From Chrysomallon squamiferum (Eukaryota; Mollusca; Gastropoda; Neomphalida; Peltospiridae): DNA of 64,000 nucleotides. Location: assembly GCA_012295275.1 (NCBI GenBank), contig CM022679.1, positions 10,625,169 through 10,689,168 on the forward strand, in the 5' to 3' direction. Made by a program: the position numbers and the translations under genes. Shown in pieces: positions 1-12,936 of this stretch (positions are counted from its first letter, which is position 1; each line of letters begins with the position of its first letter). The notes under the pieces are model-generated. The model searched no databases and was not told the DNA's origin. It saw nothing but the letters and a program-made list of their open reading frames with translations.

Positions 1-64
1 AAAAATAAGAGTAAACTACTTTCCAGTTCTAATAGTGGTATTTTAATTTAGCAAAATATATACA

Positions 65-67
<3 letters not shown>

Positions 68-157
<90 letters not shown>
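68..157. repeat. (GA)n microsatellite
   Basis: Uninterrupted GA dinucleotide tract of about 90 bases, the first of six similar GA/TC tracts in the window. Confidence 0.99.
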
Positions 158-161
<4 letters not shown>

Positions 162-2422
162 GGTGACGATGAAGGAGAAAACTGATACAAAATTTTAAGA
201 TCATTCATTCAAAGCTTTAGGGATTAATTGTATGTCATGTATGATCCTTCACAAATGTGCTGCTAAAAGATAATCAAACATTTCACGTACACGATAATCG
301 CTTGTCTGTATGCATCCACGCAGTTTTCAAGCGTGTACATTTACTGCAGAAAGAAACATTAAAGTTCATGTATTAGTTTTGACAGTATCTCGTGCAGAAC
401 TGTTGGAAGGATATTATCAGTGAAAGACAAAGACTGGGCAGGCTATTTTTAGATAATAACGGTGACACGTGTAATACGAAACTGTGTTTCAAGATAAGAA
501 GTGTTATTTTTTGTCTGGTCTCAGCATTTAGCTGAAAATTAGTAGGCGTGAAAACGTTGCATATTAATTTGATGCTTTGGATGCAGTAATAAGTTATAAT
601 TGTCTTGGTGCTTGTATTTACGTGCGTTTGTGTGAGTATAATATATCTCTGTATGTATGTATGTATGTATGTATGAACGTACGTATATCTATATAAATAT
701 ATGGGTATTTTATTTACTTACTTGTTCGTTTGTTAAGAAATAGCAGACCTGTAGATTATTTTGTATATTCGAATACAATGTTGACGCCCCACTTGTGCTA
801 CCCCTTAAATTGTAATATGTTTTTTATGACTCATTATACTCTGAAACAAATAAATCAGTTTCCACTTTTCCGAGGCATAAAAATAGAGATCCACTATCAT
901 AGCGACCAAGAAAAGAGGATATTTCATAATATAGACAGGTGTACATAAAGTTAATAAAATTAAAAAAAAAAATTAAAAAATAAAAAATAAAAATAATCAT
1001 AATAATAATAAAATAAATAAATAAATGAAATAGGTAAGATGAAAATCTGCCCCAACCCATCACTCCCCTCATCTTGCTCCCCTGATTCAGACTGTAAAGT
1101 TTTATCTGTCCAAGCTCTTCACCATTCAAAATGTATGTCAAAATAACCTTTCAGTGTATAATAATTTATCTGTTCATCGATTTAATGCATTTATCCTCGT
1201 GAAATAGCCTCCGGGACTCTTTACATTTCTTTTAATGCCTAAATTATCAAAGTAAATTTTTTTTCTTTCTAAATCTTTTAAAAAGTGTCATCAAATATTC
1301 AGTTATGTATATTTTTTTCCCCAAAAAACTTGTATTTTATTATCATTTTTTTGTTTCAGTTGAAGCACTTTGATTTTTTTTTTCTATCAACGTTTCCATT
1401 AATATCAAAGTCTTCGTATGGCGTCTGACTGCCAGCCGCAGAGCTCTGGCTGTAACGGGAAAAAAACTGAGAAAACTGAACAGATGACGCGTCAGGCCAG
1501 AACTCTAAAACAGTTAGGTCAAAGAAAGAGCAGCTGTGTCAAATAGAATTTATTTTCGCAATCAAAACTTTTCTCGTTGAGTTCGGATCGAACAATGTCA
1601 GCCTAAGTTGTACGAAAACCGCCATTCCGTGAAACTTCGTTTTTCTGAAACGTCTAGACTTTCGGCGGAATGCCTCTCTAACGTGTTTAGTGGTAGTCCA
1701 GAAAATATTATAGATAATCCTGAGAATAATACTGCAAAGCACTTTGTTACTGATCTGTTCGCGACAGTGATGCATATCCTGTGTGATATCTGTCTGGACG
1801 TTATAACATTCAAGATCTATACTAAGCAAAAAAAGTTATGGATGATGAATTATTTTTCGCAAGGAAAACAGTAAAACTTTTTCAAGTATGTCGACAATTC
1901 ATTACTTCTGTAATTACGCACCTATGCTTAATATTCTCACAATTAGACTATGTCTGGTCTGTCCGCAGGTTTTAATACAGCGGGTAATGAACCTATATTT
2001 CTATTCATGTATTAAGAATGTTTTATATTTTTCGGGGATTATTAGGTAAATAGAAGACAAAACGTTATGAAACAGTAACCAAAATTGTTTTGCTTGATGG
2101 AGAGTAATGAACAGAATGTGTCGATTCCAAATTCAAGACTATCGTAAAATCACCATCCGTGTAAAAGCTTTTCTGATTTATTGTGCGTTGTACTGGGTTA
2201 CGTTTTCTCAGAATGCAGGTTTCTTTGTATAAGATCTAGCGTACTTAATGACACAACGTGTGATATATCCATGCAATGTGTAGACCTCTGTTTTCTGTTT
2301 ACTCTGCATGTTACTAGTCAAACAGTTATCGTTATATAAGAGCATCTGTTTCCCTTCTCTCGAAGAATATGAACCTCTGTCTGTAAAATATTATTTTGTT
2401 TATCTAGTTTATCTCTCATGCT

Positions 2423-2425
<3 letters not shown>

Positions 2426-2502
<77 letters not shown>
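2426..2502. repeat. (TC)n microsatellite
   Basis: Uninterrupted TC tract of about 77 bases. It produces artificial Leu/Ser and Arg/Glu open frames on the two strands. Confidence 0.99.
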
Positions 2503-2505
<3 letters not shown>

Positions 2506-4704
2506 TCCCTTTTTCTCTTTGACCTTGAGTGCAAAAATGTCTGTGTATCTCTTTACTTTCTCAATCTTTTTTTCTACCTGCCTCAACATACTAATCTTTC
2601 TTTTGTCGTCTGTAACTGTGTAAATAAGAAAAGAAAAGATCAAAATATGTTTCTGTTTTCTTTTCGTATCAATCATATTCTCTCTCGGGTAACTCAGCGC
2701 TTAATACACACAATCGCCCCCGTAAAAGACGTCTGACATCACATGCTGTATTCCGGTTAATCAGAAACCGCTGTCATACCCGGTAAAATCCTTTGTACCA
2801 AACAGCTAACACAGTTTTTATCAAGCCGATTCGAAGATTAACACAGAATAATAAATTAACGCTACTGTTAGACATACATTAACCTCTTCACATGATCCAA
2901 TACGAAATCGTTATATAGTTTAGTCCTAGATATAAAAGATTCATAAAGATGATTAGGGCTGATTTATATTATTTGTATCCGACATCACACACACACACCG
3001 TAACATTCTACCTAAATGCTGTAGCATTTTGACCTCATTTGTATGGCACAACACCACTGTTATTTCTCAAGAAGAGGTACGGAATCAATGAATACCAAGA
3101 AGAACTAGATAGATTAAAACAGATTCCAGCGACGAATGAATTATTATGCCATTTAGTTATTATTATTTATTTTTTTTGGTAATCTTTGGTCTAACATAAT
3201 ATGATTATGAAATACTTACGAGAAATTTTCGTAATATACTTTGTCTTTAGGTCAGTATCGTAATTTTAAAAAGGTGTCTTAGTACTGTTTCAAAAGAAAG
3301 TTTATTAATTGCACGTGTTAACTTATTTTTCAGATCTGTTTCTACGAGATCTGCTGAATTCTGAGAGAAGCTCCAAGGATGAGAAAACTGGAGTATTTCA
3401 CTTGATGATAGTTCCTAACTTCAAACAGCCGTAACAGTTTGATGTTTTATCGTTTCCAAACAAGTCAGAAATGTGACTCAACAAAGCAAGGTGGCAATAA
3501 TTTGGTTGTTAATTCAGACTGCGTCGACTGTGGCAGGGGAAAAAAACCCCAGGAGAACAGTCAATTTCCTAACACCACGTGCTTTTTCACATCTAGGTTA
3601 ATGCACGGATATTCTTTCTGTATATAAATTCTGGCAAACTGCTAACCACCTAATGCATTTTTAACTCGCCATTCAGGAGTACATCTCGCCTGTATAACCC
3701 CTCTAACACGAATGTTAATTTAAATCAAAGCTTTACAAAGATCCGCAGGTCTATAAAAAAAATATATATAAACTGTCTGCGATACGGTATGCGCAGATTC
3801 CATTTGACAGGATTATTTATATAATGTACGACGATTCTCCACGGAATTGCGATTCGGAAAGGGATAAAAAGAAGGTTTTGGTTTCAAAGTTTATTCTTCT
3901 GTAACGCACGGATTGGTGATGCATTAGTTATAATTCCAGTCGAACTATGCAGTCAGTTGTATGATAACAAATGGATGGTTGTTACATATCTGTTGCATTT
4001 GTTCCGAAACATTAACCATCATGGAATGTTTGTACTGATCTAACGCTCTTTGGGTTCATGTACTATGTAACTGTGTGTCCAACCAGTTGACAAGCGTTTA
4101 TAAAAGTTTTATAATCTGTGAAGAAACACTCCACGGTTTGCAAATCATCCAAATAAGACTATTTTGAAAAATCTCTTCTTTTTTTTTTTTTTTTTTTTTT
4201 TTCTTCCAGTGACCGGTAAAAGCAACGATTTGTCAAACATACAGAAGTGATTATCTGAATGTCTGAGAAAAGGAAATGTGTTGTATGTAGAAGCTCTATA
4301 TGTGTAATTAGTTCACTTAATTATCTGTGAATGATCAGGATATTCTTTGATGTGAATGTTGTTTATGTGAGATACGTTTTAGCGTGATTATTGTTCTGTT
4401 CTCACCATATAGTTCTGCCTTAACTGAGACGCATTGTTATTTCTGTTATCCAAAACATGAAAATTGTTTTAAATGTGTTTTCTGTATAGCGACTGTTTTC
4501 GTATGGATTATAGACAATAACATTATAAATAATTCGTCAGAGAGATACTGGTTAAATCATTTATGCATTTTTCTTAATTGTTTTTCGACTAAACGAGACA
4601 CAAATATGGTTTTAAAAGATTTTTCACTATTTGTTTTAGAATGGTTTACAATTATACAGTTCTATAACTGAAAGGATAGAAATATTCGTGTAAGTGTCAG
4701 TACA

Positions 4705-6217
4705 ATGGATTTCACAACGGAAGCTTTTCTACTCTCGACCAACTCCACCAACCAGAGTTTCGTGAGCACGAGCAGCCAGCGTGATCTCTACGTAACCATC
4801 ATCCTCGTCCTCATGTACACCCTCATCATCGTCCTGGCTGTGGGCGGCAACATCGCCGTCTGCTGCATCATCGTTTCGCACAGGGGAATGTGGACAGTCA
4901 CCAACATCTTCCTGCTCACTCTGGCTCTCAGCGACATCATCAAGAGTTTAATATGTAACCCCTTCACGTTTGTCGCAGACTTCATTCTCAAGTACTGGCC
5001 TTTTGGCGTGTTCATGTGTCCCACCGTGACGTACATTCAAACCGTGGCTGTGTATCTGAGTTCATTCACTCTCGTTGCCATGAGCTGTGACCGCTTCGTG
5101 GCGATTCTGTTTCCACTGAGACGCAAGTTGTCCAGAAGGAAACTCTTCGTCGTCATCTGTGTTATTCTCTTTGTTCTTGTGCTTTACCGCTTCCAACGGC
5201 GATCACGTCTAAGGTTATATATCCAAATCCAAAGGATCCCACAGATCCCAGTAGAAACGGACTTTGTCAGGAGATATGGGGCAGCGATAACCAACGATAC
5301 ATCTACACTCTCGTCATCATGATGACTCAGTTTTTCTTGCCCTTTGTGGCCATAGCGGTGACGAATGTGTGCATGGGATACTTTGTGTGGATAAAGACGA
5401 TTCCAGGAGAAGCGGAAGTCGAGAGAGATAAACGAGTCATGGCCTCAAAGAAGCGGGTAAGAATATTTCGTACTGAAGATGCAATCACATTTTGAATCTT
5501 TGAAAAGAGAGTCAAAGAAATAAAGACAGAGAGAGACTGAGAGATAATTATAAATGAATTAATAAATATATTAACGATAGCAAAACATGTTTTAATATTA
5601 ATGCTCATTAGATGTCAAAGCATTTTACGTTTAAATAATGATTTAATCGGAAAATAAAAGCCGCTACAACTTTTTCCATTGATTACTCTTCTCAGAAAAA
5701 CAAATTTTATATCGCACCTTTTCTTCGATTTATTTAGATGTCATTTATAGGCTTCTTGTTCTTGTTGCTGTTGTTGTTGTTGTTGTTGTTATTTTTATTA
5801 TTATTATTATTATTTCAGATGGTGAAGATGATAATAGTTGTTGTTGTAATCTACGCCGTCTGCTGGCTTCCTCTTCACGCCATAACGCTGGCAGGGGACA
5901 GGAACCCAAACATTTACAACCTTCCGCACATGAACATGGTGTGGGTCTGCACGCACTGGTTTGCAATGAGCCACTCTTGCTACAACCCTTTCGTGTACTT
6001 CTGGATGAACCCGAAGTTCAGAAACGGTTTCAAGAAGGTCCTGCGTCTTTTCCACTTCAACCGGTCGAAGGAGAATTCCAAGTTTAACTTCAAAATTACA
6101 ACATTGGGCAGAGACCTCGCGTCGAACAGCTCGGACAGGTCGAAAAACTACCAGACGTGTCCCAATAACGGGAGTCCATTAATCAAAGCAGAACTGTGCG
6201 ATCCTCATCAAATGTAA
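4705..6217 (+). CDS. Rhodopsin-class neuropeptide receptor (RYamide/luqin/NPY-like GPCR), two exons, one frameshift
   Basis: Plasma-membrane peptide receptor. Exons 4705-5456 and 5819-6217, joined in phase 0 through cgg/gtaaga and tttcag/atg. Exon 1 encodes two N-terminal NxS/T sites (N13, N16), TM1 with GGN (N49), TM2 with LALSD (D77), WPFG, the TM3 cysteine C105 and a DRF variant of DRY at 129-131. After residue 160 the frame breaks: TM4-ECL2-TM5 (NGLCQEIWG, then YIYTLVIMMTQFFLPF) continue in another frame from about 5185. Exon 2 gives TM6 with CWLP, TM7 with SCYNPFVYF, and a cytoplasmic tail. With one base restored the protein is about 383 residues, normal for this class. HWFAMSHSCYNP in TM7 and VYLSSFTLVAMS in TM3 resemble RYamide/luqin, NPY and tachykinin receptors; the ligand cannot be read from sequence. 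AATAAA lies at 6580-6585. Confidence 0.85.
5457..5818 (+). other. Intron of the neuropeptide receptor
   Basis: The 362-base intron starts with gtaaga. Its 3' end is a (TTG)n(TTA)n microsatellite running straight into tttcag, so the usual polypyrimidine tract is repeat-derived. Confidence 0.85.
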
Positions 6218-8311
6218 CAAGTGAAAGGTTGAACATGTTGGGGAGAAAAAAAAAAAAAAAAAAGAGCTATTTAATACAAGTGATTCTTGTTTATGTCACT
6301 TCCATAATGCTTCATGATTTATTGGCCAAATGTTTCTCGCGTGCTAATTAATTTTCATCGTGGGACCCGATTTGAAGAGATATTTCGTTGGATGAGGAGA
6401 GATTCTGCATGTTACATGTCTTGGCAGTTTGTATTGGCGTTCTTTCATCCAGGGTTGAATGTTGTGTGATGCTGTTGTGTATTCGCGTTAAAGAAATATT
6501 AATGACCGAGGACGGAATGTCAATGACTGAAAACAAGGTTAAACTGAAAAGATTTTGTTTCCCGTTGTGAAAAGGAATTAATAAAAAAAAAACTGACAGC
6601 GGTTATGAAAAATGGGTGGGGAAAAAATACGTTAGCAAATTTGTTGTATATTTGATTTATTAAAAAGAATTCTTGTATTTTTATTTTTTTATTTTTTATT
6701 TTTTTGTTTAAATTATGAAAGAAACAAGAAAAGACTTATGAAAAGTAGTGATGTTGTTTATTATTTCAGGAAATTAACAATACAAAGAGTTATTCATGTT
6801 TCTAGATGGTTATGATTATAATTATTACGTGCATGATTATGATGATGATGATAATGATGATGATGGTGATGATGATGATGATGATTATTATTATTATTAT
6901 TATTATCATCATCATATTCATCTTTGGAAACGAAAAGAGTGTTAAAAATTGTCTATATGTACATACATTACAATGAAAGGTTAATGAAGATGTATATAAA
7001 CTGAAAATAGAGATTTCTTTTCCGCCGATGTTACACATGACGACGAACCTGTATGTTTTAACTGATGATAATTAAACGGGTGTCAAAACAGATTGTATTC
7101 GTTACGTTAATTATTTTAAATCAGTAATGAAATACGGCAATCGATGCAGGTTAAAACAGATCATTTCATTAACAGACAGATCTGAGACATATCTGAGATG
7201 ACAGATACATACTGCATCAGAAACAAAGAAAAACATATTGCATATTACTGCTCCATTCTGTATATACAAGAACTACGTACATGTACCCTTTATACGTATA
7301 CATGTTTATATCAAATTGTCAAAACCCTTTGTGTGAAATATATCAATTGTAAATAGTCGTATTGCTTATTAATGACTTAGTTCCCAAACAGGGCCTCTTT
7401 CGTTTTCAGTTCTTGCGGCGTCGTTATTTATTTAAAGAGCTAATTAATAGTAGGCCTGTTTGTTTTTGTAGGGGGAATAGGTTGTAGTTCATATGTAATA
7501 TAATTTATTTATTTGCCTTCTATATTCGTTCACTGAAAACTAATTTCATTCTAGAAAATGTCTTCACACTTTCATTGTTTAAATCAATAACCATTATAAG
7601 AATCTGAAGATTTTTTCTTTTTTTTTTCTTTTTTTCTAAACGGGAAAAAAAGAAGAAGATGAAGATGAAGAAGAATAAAAGAAAGAATAATAAAAAAAAA
7701 CAATAAAAAAAAAAACGTGTAATTTAATTGTGAAGTAAGCTGAACTGCAAAGAAATGGACTATTTTTAACACAACAACATAACAAACCGTATAACTCTTC
7801 ATATTTCGTCCTACTTTTTTAATAATCTAAGATAAAGAAATATACTTTTAGAATTAGGCGTCATCATTCATCTGAGACTACACTCAATGCAAACACCAGT
7901 ATAATATACCCATTTATCTTATTACTGGAATCGTCTTAACCAAACTAAAGAAGGTTTGTTTCAGTTTTACATGTTGTTATTATTAATCGTAGCTTAAATA
8001 CTAAGTAATAGAAATGCATTCTCCTTAACTCCGAAAAATTATGCATAACTGAACATAACATGATATTAAGCATATGCTCCATTCAGTCTTATTTCTTGAA
8101 TAATCTAGACCAGACTAACGCGGTATTATTTCAGTTATTATTAATTCGAGCATAAACCGAATAAAAGCGAACTGTACTCATGTAGTACTATGCACCATCA
8201 CTGAGCCAATAATCTAAATTATAATAAAGTGAAATTATAAGCACTATTTCTGTATTTGGCTTCATTATTAATCTCTTTTAGTAGAAGCTGCTGAAAGCGT
8301 CGATGGTTTAG

Positions 8312-8356
8312 GACATCAGACAGACGTTTGCCAGACAGACGTTTATCAGACAGCTT
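8312..8356. repeat. Short direct repeat cagacagacgttt
   Basis: Two exact copies of cagacagacgttt followed by a partial third, with a period of about 15 bases. Confidence 0.8.
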
Positions 8357-9716
8357 AGCATTTCAACAACCCTAAAATCCTAGAAAATCACAATCGTCTT
8401 GTTAAGATCACAGACGCCACAAGACGACTTTTCATTAGCTGGGGTATTTACATTTAAACAAAATAAAATAATGTGATTTGTTTTTGTTTTTTCAAAATGC
8501 TGATAAATTGCAAAACGAATTCTTATTACTGAATATGGACAAAGAATTTTTAAAATAACTTTTTTTTTTTTTTTTTTTTCTGTTCATAATTCTCGGAATT
8601 ATCTTTGAAGTATCATATAAGTAATTCCATACTGTTATGTGATTCTGAACAAAAATCTCCAATTTGGCACATTTTCAAAGCGCCAGCCAAATTCTACTTC
8701 TTCGACCGGAACAGACCATTTGAGCGATTTTTCGTCACAGCAAAGAAATAATTTGTCCTTGAGCATTAATTAACATGTCTGCAGACAGCAAATGACTTTA
8801 AATTAATCTTCTGTGTAGCTTCACCCGACTGGAAATATGTGTTTTTCTCTGTGTATCTAGATGTCTGAATCGCTTTATCATTCTATATCCATATGTATGC
8901 ATCTCTCTCCTTGCTGTTCTTTGTAATTTTTCAGCCTCTTCGTCTGTCACTCTTTCTCTTTCTTTTCCCGTCATATTTTAGTTACAAACGTCAAAATACG
9001 GCTAGAACAAGCAAAGAAACCACGCAATTTTAAATAAAACTAATTTTCACAGTGCTTGTGCTATGACATTTATATTAATATGGAAGCTATGGAACAAAGT
9101 GCAGATCATCCATAAAAGCGCCAAACAGTTAACTCCCTTAGGTAAAAGAAATTACAAGACTTTTATCACTATTCATTCCTAGACATTGCCCTAAGTCGTA
9201 CTCATGATAAAATGCTTTATTCTCTTGATATTAAATTTACGAGCGATTTCACAAACGCTTGCCCAGCGAGTTCAAACTCACGTCTTAGGAACTGTTTCAT
9301 TTCTTAAAGGCACCGCGATTGTTTTCAAACACCCGAGAGAAATTCTTACTTATAGACGATTCTGGGTTATTAATTTCGATTAATCTCACTGACCAGAGTG
9401 ATAAGCTAGCTATCTGAGACAGCTAATGAAAACACTAAGCATGTTAGCGATTTTACCAATGAGGAATCCTTCTAACAATAAGGTCAGTTTTTCGCAGTCG
9501 TTGGGGAATTGGATTGACGATAAGGTTTTAAGAAAAGCGTAAAGACGTGAAACTGTTATTCAAAATATTGTGACAAATACCAAGCTGAAATTAGTTAAGT
9601 ATTAATTAATACGATAAATATCTCAGTTAATAAAAGTTAATAAAAGATAAAAATTCTGAATTAGGGAAATAGGTATTAAAAAAGAAAAAAGGCGTCAATG
9701 AAAGAACAGTTTATTC

Positions 9717-9747
<31 letters not shown>

Positions 9748-11885
9748 AAATATTTATCGTTCATTATGAAAATTGCAAAGAAAATCCACACTATGAACTT
9801 TCTGTCTCTGGTGCCAACGCTGTTGAATGTCGGTTAGTATAATGTACCACAAATTACAAAGGTCAACAGTATAGAACCAGAAAGAATTCACATGACTTAC
9901 AATGAAGTATAAACATAATTGCACTAACTAAATAGTAAGAGAGAGAGATAGAGTACTCTACTACAGCTGATTAGACAATTCCTGCTGGATCAGTACCTCC
10001 GCGGATTTCAGTGACAAATAATTTTTTTTTTTTAAATCAGTAATGGAACCGGAAACAAAGTATCGGGGAAAAAAGAAAAAGCGACTAATGTGTGAAATGA
10101 TTTTTTTTTTTAGAACATGTGAAGACTGCAGTGGCTAAAACAATGAAATGAGGTTTGATCAGACCGATCTGTCTTGGTGGGCTCACAGAGTTTTTCCTAC
10201 CACAAACGAATTCCTCACTAAATGACATGGTCTGTACTATCCTCCTCATTGGGAAGTTGGAGTTAACAGATTTCTTGTTTGCCAAATCAAAAAAAAATAA
10301 TCCAGTCAATCGGTTCTTTTTAAAAATCAAAATTGTAAAAATGCATTTACAGGCAATACACGGAGCATCAGTTTCTAAAAATTAAGATGTCATCAAATAA
10401 ACGTATTAATTAACTCACTATGACGCGAGCCAGACTGAATGTAACGTCTAGACAGAAGACTAATGCCTCGATCTAAATGCAAAATAAGGTATCGGCATTA
10501 AACTCGTAACCAAATGCTAATACACCTTTATCAAACATGTAACGCCTGCAGTGACGCGTTTCAAGGAAGACTGAGCCGCTTAAGAACTTTTCAAAGGATA
10601 TTGCAAATTGAAGACGGTCAAAGTGAAATATTTTATTGACGTTTTTGAAATCGAGTACAAAAAATTCATCTGGAAGACCAGACTTGAAGCTATGATCAGT
10701 TCTGAGAAAAAGTGTTAAACTGAATTCATTTACATTTTAATCAAAAAATACAACATCACTAAACATTCATTATTCTGTTACTGTTGTACAGTCAGTGATA
10801 CATCAAAATTGGATGAATAGTAATTAATATTTTTTTTGTAGCAGTGTCAGTTCGTACTTGAAATTTATCTACATATAATTAATGCTTCTAGTGAATTTAA
10901 TGCAGTTATTCTTGTTTTATTTTATCTTATCCTCAAACATTGGATTTCGAGTATATTGAACATAGACTCCAACCTGTTCTGAAAGTGGCCGTCAGATACA
11001 GCAGCACTTAACAATACTACACAACAAACTATATTAATTATCCACTGTTTTTAAAACAAGATTGATACATATAACGCTTTCACTGTATTAATCCCAGTCT
11101 AAATATGCTTTTTCTGCTATCTCCCAAAATCTAATGAGACACGAAACTCAGTAGTTGTTTTACTGGCAATACAAAAGTATGCCTTTTCATCGTTTGCGGA
11201 ATTAGACATTGGTTTGTTTGTTTGTTATTGCTGCTGTTGTTGCTTTAGTTAGAGTGTTTGTTTTGTTTGTTCTATTTTGCTTACTGAACTGATTAACTTT
11301 CTTCACATTTTTGGTTCCTGATCATGTTGGCATTAGGGCAATAGTAATAACAACAACAACAACAACAATAATAATAATAAATAAATAAATAAATAGATAA
11401 ATAAATAAATAAACAAATAAAATAAAAAGCAAATTATGTAGACAATTCTCCTCTGAATTAACATCATTTCTTTTTGCATGTTGTATTAACAAACGTTAAC
11501 AGAATCATATAATAACAAATCAACTGTTAGGAAAAACGCGTCCATCTTCACTTCCCTATAAAATTAAACTGACTCTGAACGAAATTGAAATTCTGGATTC
11601 ACCCTGTATTGTAAGAGAAAATATTTTCATTCCTGTAGAATCTAACTTGTGTTTTCTTTCCATTTTACCTGAGATTAAAACAACGTAACTTGCAACGACT
11701 GCACAGAATTGCACGAACGAGAAAATGTTTAACAGACGTTGCGAATAATGCATTATGTAAGAAATGTAGAGGCTGTGTACAGTTACTCCAACTAGAACCT
11801 ATTACTATTTACTCTGTTGTTACACTATTTACTGCCCTGCTAATCAAATCAAGTGAAATTGCAAGATGAACTGAATGTCTGAAGA

Positions 11886-11945
11886 ACATCATGGCCTAAT
11901 GGTATCAAATGTAATTTTTTGCCCAAAGTTTAGATTCTTGAATTA
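11886..11945 (+). repeat. Possible decayed tRNA-derived (SINE) head
   Basis: The stretch catggcctaatgg fits a pol III A box and resembles the D arm of tRNA-Arg. About 35 bases later, agattcttgaatta is a poor B-box candidate. Either an old SINE relic or chance. Confidence 0.25.
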
Positions 11946-12936
11946 CGTAAACAGATAAGATAACTGTGCAATTTCTAATCACAATAACGATGATGTATCA
12001 ATAATAATGAGAAATAAGAAATAAAGAAAAATAAAATGACAATACTTAAATAAATAAAAATACTATATCATGCAGAAAAAAATACTTTATTTTCAAAATA
12101 TAATGGTATATTTATTACAAAAATAGTATGTATGACATAAAATGGATTCAAGTGATCAAATGAAATTCTCAGCTTACTGTACATAATCCAAAACGCATAC
12201 AGTATCGACTGTTAATATTTGTAAAACTCTTCTAGTTTATTTAATCTTTAGTTACAAAAGACTGTATTAAAAAGATTCATTAATAAATGTACACAAAAAC
12301 TTGTTGTTAATATATAATGTAAATATAACAATTTGTAAGATCAATATAATTAGTATTTTAAAACGTTAAAAAGTTATTAGAATGTATGAAACAATGTTAA
12401 TCTCAAAACATACATAGCACTACATTATGCAGTTGACTTAATACAAATTCACACTCAGAAAATGGATTAATATGAATAAATGCAAACATACTGTGATGAA
12501 AATAAAACTTGATAATGGCCATGAATTTTACTGTCAATAAAGCTAAACTGTTTCAACATTTTTGTGAGTATTTTTAAACAGCATTGCAATTCAACTGAAC
12601 ACAAGCTGCAGAAACATTATGATCATTATAAGTGATATAATTCAGAAAATATTATTCTCTCCATAATGAAAAGGAATTAAAAGTATCGATAAATTTACTG
12701 TGACACACGTCACAAAATACAAAAACAAAAATCATTGCAGTCGTGAAAAATATACTCAGTCTGTCAGGAACTTTTTATACACATCGCTTTATGAAACTAG
12801 TGCCAAGATAGATGAGAAAATGTTATGTACGTTCATCCATATCCACGACATATTTTGAATTTAGATCAGAAATAAAAAATAAAAAAATAAAAAAATACCC
12901 AAATTAACAATTCTGGAATAACCCTCAGTAAAAATT

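Larger units (their letters stand above)
1..4704. other. Gene-free 5' flank
   Basis: I find no convincing coding exon here. The open frames are short, lack family motifs, or come from the TC repeat. The stretch holds a (GA)n tract at 68-157, a (TC)n tract at 2426-2502, a short ATGT repeat near 655-674 and a poly-T run at 4181-4202. That run leads into an acceptor-like ttcttccag ending at 4209, which could mark a 5' untranslated exon of the downstream receptor. The segment 1410-1830 is richer in G and C than its surroundings but shows no sustained frame with a recognisable product. Confidence 0.5.
6218..12936. other. Intergenic region with simple repeats, no gene seen
   Basis: About 6.7 kb between the receptor and NTHL1, presumably holding the receptor 3' UTR on the left and the NTHL1 3' UTR on the right. 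It contains ATG/ATT trinucleotide repeats near 6830-6915, poly-A and poly-T runs (8562-8579, 9718-9745), AAC/AAT/AAAT repeats near 11348-11420 and short direct repeats near 8312-8356. Open frames are below 85 codons and show no family motif. Confidence 0.6.

Noticed and set aside
2308-2736. 142-codon open frame through the TC repeat
   Set aside because: Its length is due to a Leu/Ser run from the (TC)n tract; no motif outside it and no splice logic.
9255-9290. B-box-like agttcaaactc
   Set aside because: No A box at the right distance upstream; fits chance.
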